Positions 30,803-35,336 of a stretch of DNA of 35,336 nt are shown in pieces. The translations under genes and the position numbers were made by a program. The notes beneath the pieces were generated by a model. The model saw nothing but the letters and a program-made list of their open reading frames with translations. It ran no database searches and was not told where the DNA came from. Each line of letters begins with the position of its first letter. Within the stretch, counting starts at the first letter, position 1. The stretch is from an uncultured Actinomycetes bacterium (GTDB lineage Bacteria; Actinomycetota; Acidimicrobiia; IMCC26256; PALSA-555): contig CALEYV010000027.1 in NCBI GenBank assembly GCA_937927875.1, forward strand, positions 1-35,336, given 5' to 3'.

Positions 30803-31972
30803 TCACCACCGCCAGGGATAGTCCTCGTCGGGCCACGTGACGACGCCCGCCGCCTTGAGGTCGTCCATCTCCGGCTCGGAGCAGCCGAGCTCCTCGAGGA
30901 TCGCCTTGGTGTCCTCGCCCACCCGCGGCGGCGGTCCCGCGATCTGCCCCGGCGTCTCGGAGAAGTCGACCGTGTTCCCGAACTGGCGCAGCGTCCCGAG
31001 CAGCGGGTGCTCGTACTCGGCCACCAGGCCGAGCCGCTCGGCGTCGGCGTCGTAGAGCGCCCCTTCGCCGCCCTTCACGTCGACCGCGATCTCGTTCGGC
31101 ACGCCGGCGTCGTCGAGGGTGTGCGACCACATCACCGCCGTCTTGGTGCGGAACGCCGCCTCGAGCAGCGGCGCCGCCGCCGTGCGGTCGAGGCCGGCGT
31201 CGACGCCGGTGGCGGCGCAGAGCCGCGACCAGTCGTCGTCGCGGAACGCGGCCACCTGGATCCAGCCGTCGTCGGTCTCGTAGAGGCGGTAGCCGGGGTC
31301 GAAGCCGTGCTGCTCGGCGTCGAGCTTGGGCCGGAACGTCGGCGTGCCGTCGGGCCCGAGGAAGACGTCGGACGCGAAGACGGCGCCGCCGTCGAGCAGC
31401 GAGGTCCACAGCTCCTGGCCCTCGCCGGCGCGGGCCCGGTGGTAGAGGGCGGCGAGCACGCCGACGACCGACAGCATCGCGTTCGACGTGTCGACCATCC
31501 CGTAGCGGTAGTAGAGCGGGTCGTGGCCGTGCGGCACCGCGCCGGCCTCGTACTCGAGCCCGGCCGACGCCTGGTACAACGGGTCGAGGCCGCCGAACTC
31601 GGAGAGCGGGCCGTCCAGGCCGTAGGCGTAGGTGTTGCAGTAGACGAGGTCGGGCTTCACAGCCCGGCAGGCCTCGTAGTCGAGGCCGAGACGAGCCGCG
31701 GTGCCCTTCGTCATGTTGTGGTGCACGACGTCGGCGGTGGCGACCAGCCGCAGCGCCAGCTCGCGGCCCGCCGGGTCCTTCACGTTCAGCGCCAGGTCGC
31801 GCTTGCCGCGCTGGCAGCCGAGGAACGGCGCCCCGGCCATGCGCATCCCGTCGCCGGCGACCGGCTCGACCTTGATGACCTCCATCCCGAGGTCGCCGAG
31901 GATCATGGGCCCGAACGGCCCCGCCAGGTACTGCCCGAAGTCGAGGAGGCGCAGGCCCTCGAGCGCCTGCAT
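30803..31972 (-). CDS. CaiB/BaiF family CoA transferase (catalytic Asp present)
   Basis: 389 residues. The ATG shares a base with the stop of the upstream paralog (TGATG). LEGLRLLDFGQYLAGPFGPMILGDLGMEVIKVEP starts the class III fold. ELWTSLLD places Asp194 at the transferase Asp position. GLEYEAGAVPHGHDPLYYRYG and the C-terminal PPPRVGEDT are family-like. It probably moves CoA between an acyl-CoA donor and a free acid. The overlap with a paralog lacking the Asp suggests the two proteins work as a pair, as in two-subunit class III transferases such as BbsEF. Confidence 0.93.
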   Translation of the reverse strand: MQALEGLRLLDFGQYLAGPFGPMILGDLGMEVIKVEPVAGDGMRMAGAPFLGCQRGKRDLALNVKDPAGRELALRLVATADVVHHNMTKGTAARLGLDYEACRAVKPDLVYCNTYAYGLDGPLSEFGGLDPLYQASAGLEYEAGAVPHGHDPLYYRYGMVDTSNAMLSVVGVLAALYHRARAGEGQELWTSLLDGGAVFASDVFLGPDGTPTFRPKLDAEQHGFDPGYRLYETDDGWIQVAAFRDDDWSRLCAATGVDAGLDRTAAAPLLEAAFRTKTAVMWSHTLDDAGVPNEIAVDVKGGEGALYDADAERLGLVAEYEHPLLGTLRQFGNTVDFSETPGQIAGPPPRVGEDTKAILEELGCSEPEMDDLKAAGVVTWPDEDYPWRW

Positions 31973-33156
31973 CAGGCGCGACCGGCCGCGGTCGCCCGGG
32001 CGGCCCGGCCGGTGATCAGGGCGATCTCGCCGCCGTCGCAGCCGAGCTCGCCCCAGATCTCGGCGTCGTGGGCGCCGACGGGCGGCTGGGGCCCGGTGAT
32101 CGCGCCCGGGGTCGAGAGCAGGTGGATCGGCACCCCGACCTGGGTCGTGGCACCGACCTCGGGATCGTTGACGGTGGCCACCATGCCGTTCGCCACCAGC
32201 TGGGGGTGCGCGAACTGCTCCTCGGGCGTGACGACCGGCTCGGCGATGTGGTTGTTGGCGATCAGCTCGGCGAGGAGCTCGTCGCGGCGCCGGGCCCTTA
32301 TGGCGTCGCGGCGGCGCTCGTTCATGAGGTTCTGCTGCTGGAGCGGCAGCAGCCCCTCGAGCTGCTCCGCCGGCAGGGCCTCGACGCCGAGGATCTCGTC
32401 GAGGGTCTTCGTCGGCGCCTTCCCGCTCATCACCGACACGTGGAGGTACTCCCGGCCCGCGCACTCGAAGATCATCGGCTGGTGCACGCCGGGCGGGTGG
32501 GTCTTGGCCATGAGGCCGTAGTAGGCGGCGTCGCCGCGCTCGGCGTGCTGCCAGATCTGCGTCGTGTAGAGGAAGACGCCCTGCAGCAGGCTCGTGCGCA
32601 CGTGCTGGCCCCGCCCGGTCGTCTCGCGCGCGAGGAGGGCGGCGAGCACGCCGCTGGCGACGAGGTAGATGGTGCCCATGCTCGGCATCGGCATGGCGAG
32701 GAAGATCGGTCCCGGCCGCCAGCCCGGCTGCTCCCACTGCTGGCCCGACGACGCCTGCACCAGCGCGTCGTAGCCGGGCCGGTCGGCGAGGCGATGGCCG
32801 GCCGGGTAGGCGGGAACCGAGCAGTACACGAGGCGCGGGTTCGTGGCCGCGCAGGCCTCGTAGCCGACCCCGAGCCGGTCCATGACGCCGGGTCGGAACG
32901 ACTCGACGAGGACGTCGGCCGTCTCGACGAGGCGATGGAACGCGTCGCGGCCGGCGTCGGCCTTGAGGTCGACCTGCACCGACCGGCGGGACCGGGTCCA
33001 CACCCGGTAGCCGTCGTAGCCGCGGAACGGGTCACCGCCGGGCGGCTCGACCTTGATCGTGTCGGCGCCCTGCTCGGCGAGCAGAAGCACGCCGAGCGCG
33101 CCGGCCGCGCCCCAGGTCAGGTCGAGGATGCGAACGCCGTCGAGCGCGCCAGGCAC
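31972..33156 (-). CDS. CaiB/BaiF family protein without catalytic Asp, paired subunit
   Basis: 394 residues, GTG start with GGGAGGA 8 bases upstream. DGVRILDLTWGAAGALGVLLLAEQGADTIKVEPP and ESFRPGVMDRLGVGYE are typical. At the catalytic Asp position (HVRTSLLQ) the residue is Gln192. Fold and length are intact, so degeneration by decay is unlikely. It may be a structural or substrate-binding subunit of a heteromeric transferase with the gene downstream, which has the Asp. Confidence 0.9.
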   Translation of the reverse strand: MPGALDGVRILDLTWGAAGALGVLLLAEQGADTIKVEPPGGDPFRGYDGYRVWTRSRRSVQVDLKADAGRDAFHRLVETADVLVESFRPGVMDRLGVGYEACAATNPRLVYCSVPAYPAGHRLADRPGYDALVQASSGQQWEQPGWRPGPIFLAMPMPSMGTIYLVASGVLAALLARETTGRGQHVRTSLLQGVFLYTTQIWQHAERGDAAYYGLMAKTHPPGVHQPMIFECAGREYLHVSVMSGKAPTKTLDEILGVEALPAEQLEGLLPLQQQNLMNERRRDAIRARRRDELLAELIANNHIAEPVVTPEEQFAHPQLVANGMVATVNDPEVGATTQVGVPIHLLSTPGAITGPQPPVGAHDAEIWGELGCDGGEIALITGRAARATAAGRA

Positions 33157-33221
33157 GGCGGCATCCTCCCACGGGGCTGACCGCGGCGTCGGTGCCGGGG
33201 TCGGGGCGGGCGACGAGGCGA

Positions 33222-33227
33222 TAGCGT
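33222..33227 (+). promoter_or_regulatory. Possible -10 element (TAGCGT) for the aldehyde dehydrogenase
   Basis: TAGCGT, 30 bases before GTG 33258; the same hexamer stands before the gene at 5965. A ribosome-binding site (GGGAGGA) follows, so this is a leadered transcript. Confidence 0.35.
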
Positions 33228-33257
33228 CGGCCCGCGACCACGAACCGGGAGGAACCC

Positions 33258-34703
33258 GTGCAGGTCTACGACAAGCTCTACATCGGCGGCGAGTGGGTCG
33301 AGCCCGAGGGCAAGGGCACCATCGACGTCATCTCCCCCCACACCGAGGAGGTCATCGGCCGGGTGCCGGACGCGACGCCGGCCGACATGGACCGTGCCGT
33401 CGCCGCGGCGCGACAGGCCTTCGACGACGGCCCGTGGCCGCGGATGACGCCGGCCGAGCGGGCGGAAGGCATCAAGCGGCTGTCGGGCGCGCTGCAGTCG
33501 CGCTCCCAGGACATCGCCGACGTCATCTCGTCCGAGAACGGCTCGCCGAAGTCGTGGTCGCTCATGGGCCAGGTGTTCTCGGCGACGATGGTGCTCGACA
33601 GCTACGCCGGCATGGCCTCCGGCTACGGCTGGGAGGACCGCCGCACCGGCGCCCTCGGCACGCCGGTCATCGTCCGCAAGGCGCCGGTGGGCGTGGCGGC
33701 CGGCATCATCCCCTGGAACGTGCCGCTGTTCATCAGCGCCCTGAAGCTTGGCCCGGCGATGGCCGCCGGCTGCCCGATCGTCCTGAAGCCGGCTCCCGAG
33801 ACGCCCCTCGACGGGTACCTGCTCGCGGAGGCGGTCGCGGAGGCCGACCTGCCGCCCGGCGTCGTGAACGTCGTCGCGGCCGGTCGCGAGACGGGCGAGC
33901 ACCTGGTTCGACACCCGGGGATCGACAAGGTCTCGTTCACCGGGTCGACCGCGGTCGGCAAGCACATCGGCGAGCTGTGCGGCGGGATGCTGAAGCGCGT
34001 CACGCTCGAGCTGGGCGGCAAGTCGGCCGCCATCGTGCTCGACGATGTGAACCTCGACGAGGCGACGCTCGGCAACCTGGTGATGTCCGGCCTCATGAAC
34101 AACGGGCAGGTCTGCGGGGCCCAGAGCCGCGTGCTCGTGTCGAAGCGGCGCTACGACGACGTGCTCGAGGCGCTCGGCGGTGCGGTCGGCGCGCTGAAGG
34201 TCGGCGACCCGCTCGACGACTCGGTGCAGGTCGGGCCGCTCGTCGCGGAGCGCCAGCGCACCCGCGTCGAGGGCTACCTGCAGGCGGGCAAAGACGCCGG
34301 GGCCCGCCCGGTCGTCGGCGGCGGCCGCCCGGCCGACCTGCCGACCGGCTGGTACATCGAGCCGACGGTGTTCGCGAACGTGTCGAACGACATGAAGATC
34401 GCCCGGGAGGAGATCTTCGGGCCGGTGCTGTCGGTGATCCCGTACGACGACGAGAAGGAGGCGATCGCGATCGCCAACGACTCCGACTACGGGCTCTGCG
34501 GCTCGGTGTGGACGGCGGACCCGGAGCACGGTGCCGCCGTCGCGGCCCAGGTGCGGACCGGGGTCGTGGCGGTGAACTCGTCGATGATCCTCGACTTCAA
34601 CGCTCCGTTCGGAGGGTTCAAGCAGTCGGGGATCGGGCGCGAGCTCGGCCCCGAGGGCATCGACCCCTACACCGAGTACCAGACGATCATCCTGCCGGCG
34701 TAG
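33258..34703 (+). CDS. NAD(P)-dependent aldehyde dehydrogenase
   Basis: 481 residues. PWN at 152-154, the nucleotide motif FTGSTAVGKHIG (227-238), general base Glu251 in LELGGK and nucleophile Cys286 in GQVCGAQ are all present. The C-terminal EEIFGPVLSVIPYD and FGGFKQSGIGRE are typical. It oxidises an aldehyde to the acid (or acyl-CoA) in the cytoplasm. GTG start with GGGAGGA 5 bases upstream. It is divergent from the CaiB pair, so the pathway may activate the acid as a CoA ester; that link is inference. Confidence 0.96.
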   Translation: MQVYDKLYIGGEWVEPEGKGTIDVISPHTEEVIGRVPDATPADMDRAVAAARQAFDDGPWPRMTPAERAEGIKRLSGALQSRSQDIADVISSENGSPKSWSLMGQVFSATMVLDSYAGMASGYGWEDRRTGALGTPVIVRKAPVGVAAGIIPWNVPLFISALKLGPAMAAGCPIVLKPAPETPLDGYLLAEAVAEADLPPGVVNVVAAGRETGEHLVRHPGIDKVSFTGSTAVGKHIGELCGGMLKRVTLELGGKSAAIVLDDVNLDEATLGNLVMSGLMNNGQVCGAQSRVLVSKRRYDDVLEALGGAVGALKVGDPLDDSVQVGPLVAERQRTRVEGYLQAGKDAGARPVVGGGRPADLPTGWYIEPTVFANVSNDMKIAREEIFGPVLSVIPYDDEKEAIAIANDSDYGLCGSVWTADPEHGAAVAAQVRTGVVAVNSSMILDFNAPFGGFKQSGIGRELGPEGIDPYTEYQTIILPA

Positions 34704-34716
34704 TCCGCCGGGCGGG

Positions 34717-35336
<620 letters not shown>

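Noticed and set aside
29040..34703. Treating all CaiB/BaiF genes as one tandem duplication
   Set aside because: The members differ in active-site residues, in flanking motifs (GHDLNY only in the gene at 29040) and in orientation, so recent local duplication is not supported.

Overview
The window is high-GC DNA read almost wholly as protein-coding, with frequent GTG and TTG starts, many 1-4 base stop/start overlaps, and several genes whose -10-like hexamer sits only 5-8 bases before the start codon. Together with an L,D-transpeptidase, a luciferase-like (LLM) oxidoreductase, a MprF/UPF0104-type membrane protein and an abundance of CaiB/BaiF CoA transferases, this points to an actinobacterium. 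An environmental Acidimicrobiia-like lineage is my inference. No rRNA, tRNA, CRISPR array, phage or intact insertion sequence was seen.

Layout. 1-4501 (minus): a tightly packed catabolic run of amidohydrolase, HpcH/HpaI aldolase, zinc alcohol dehydrogenase, VOC protein and a carboxymuconolactone-decarboxylase (CMD/AhpD-like) protein. 4564-6891: a small membrane protein, an SRPBCC protein, a PaaI-type thioesterase, a SnoaL/NTF2-like protein and a secreted two-repeat protein, with a strong bidirectional terminator. 7023-10172: a UvrD-type helicase divergent from a secreted serine hydrolase. 10204-15235: a CoA transferase divergent from an SDR / small unknown / TPP-enzyme operon, then a TauD-type dioxygenase. 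15291-19293: a large PAP2-like/kinase-like/MprF-like membrane protein divergent from a secreted protein and an L,D-transpeptidase. 19290-19416: a small inverted-repeat element. 19432-23598: methyltransferase, secreted lipase, membrane/GNAT-like protein, HD-domain phosphohydrolase. 23599-24038: a non-coding stretch holding a 30-codon peptide gene and a candidate structured RNA. 24039-28946: pirin, LLM oxidoreductase, small membrane protein, DUF72, 2-hydroxyacid dehydrogenase, membrane-anchored unknown. 29040-34703: racemase-like CaiB protein, MntP-like exporter, a pair of CaiB/BaiF proteins and an aldehyde dehydrogenase. 34717-end: the 3' part of a primary-type sigma factor.

The most notable observation is at the left edge. 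The CMD/AhpD-like gene has an in-frame TGA exactly where the second cysteine of its CxxC redox motif belongs. The frame stays open and family-like for all 67 remaining codons of the window, and a SECIS-like hairpin follows the TGA. It is very probably a selenoprotein with a Cys-x-x-Sec motif, in an operon for breakdown of an aromatic or cyclic substrate. The second place to look is 23599-24038, where a structured leader, a tiny hydrophobic peptide and an HD protein lacking its GYP motif lie together. Third, two of the four CaiB/BaiF proteins lack the catalytic aspartate, one of them paired by a 1-base overlap with a paralog that has it.

All functions are assigned by recognising motifs by eye; no database search was run.
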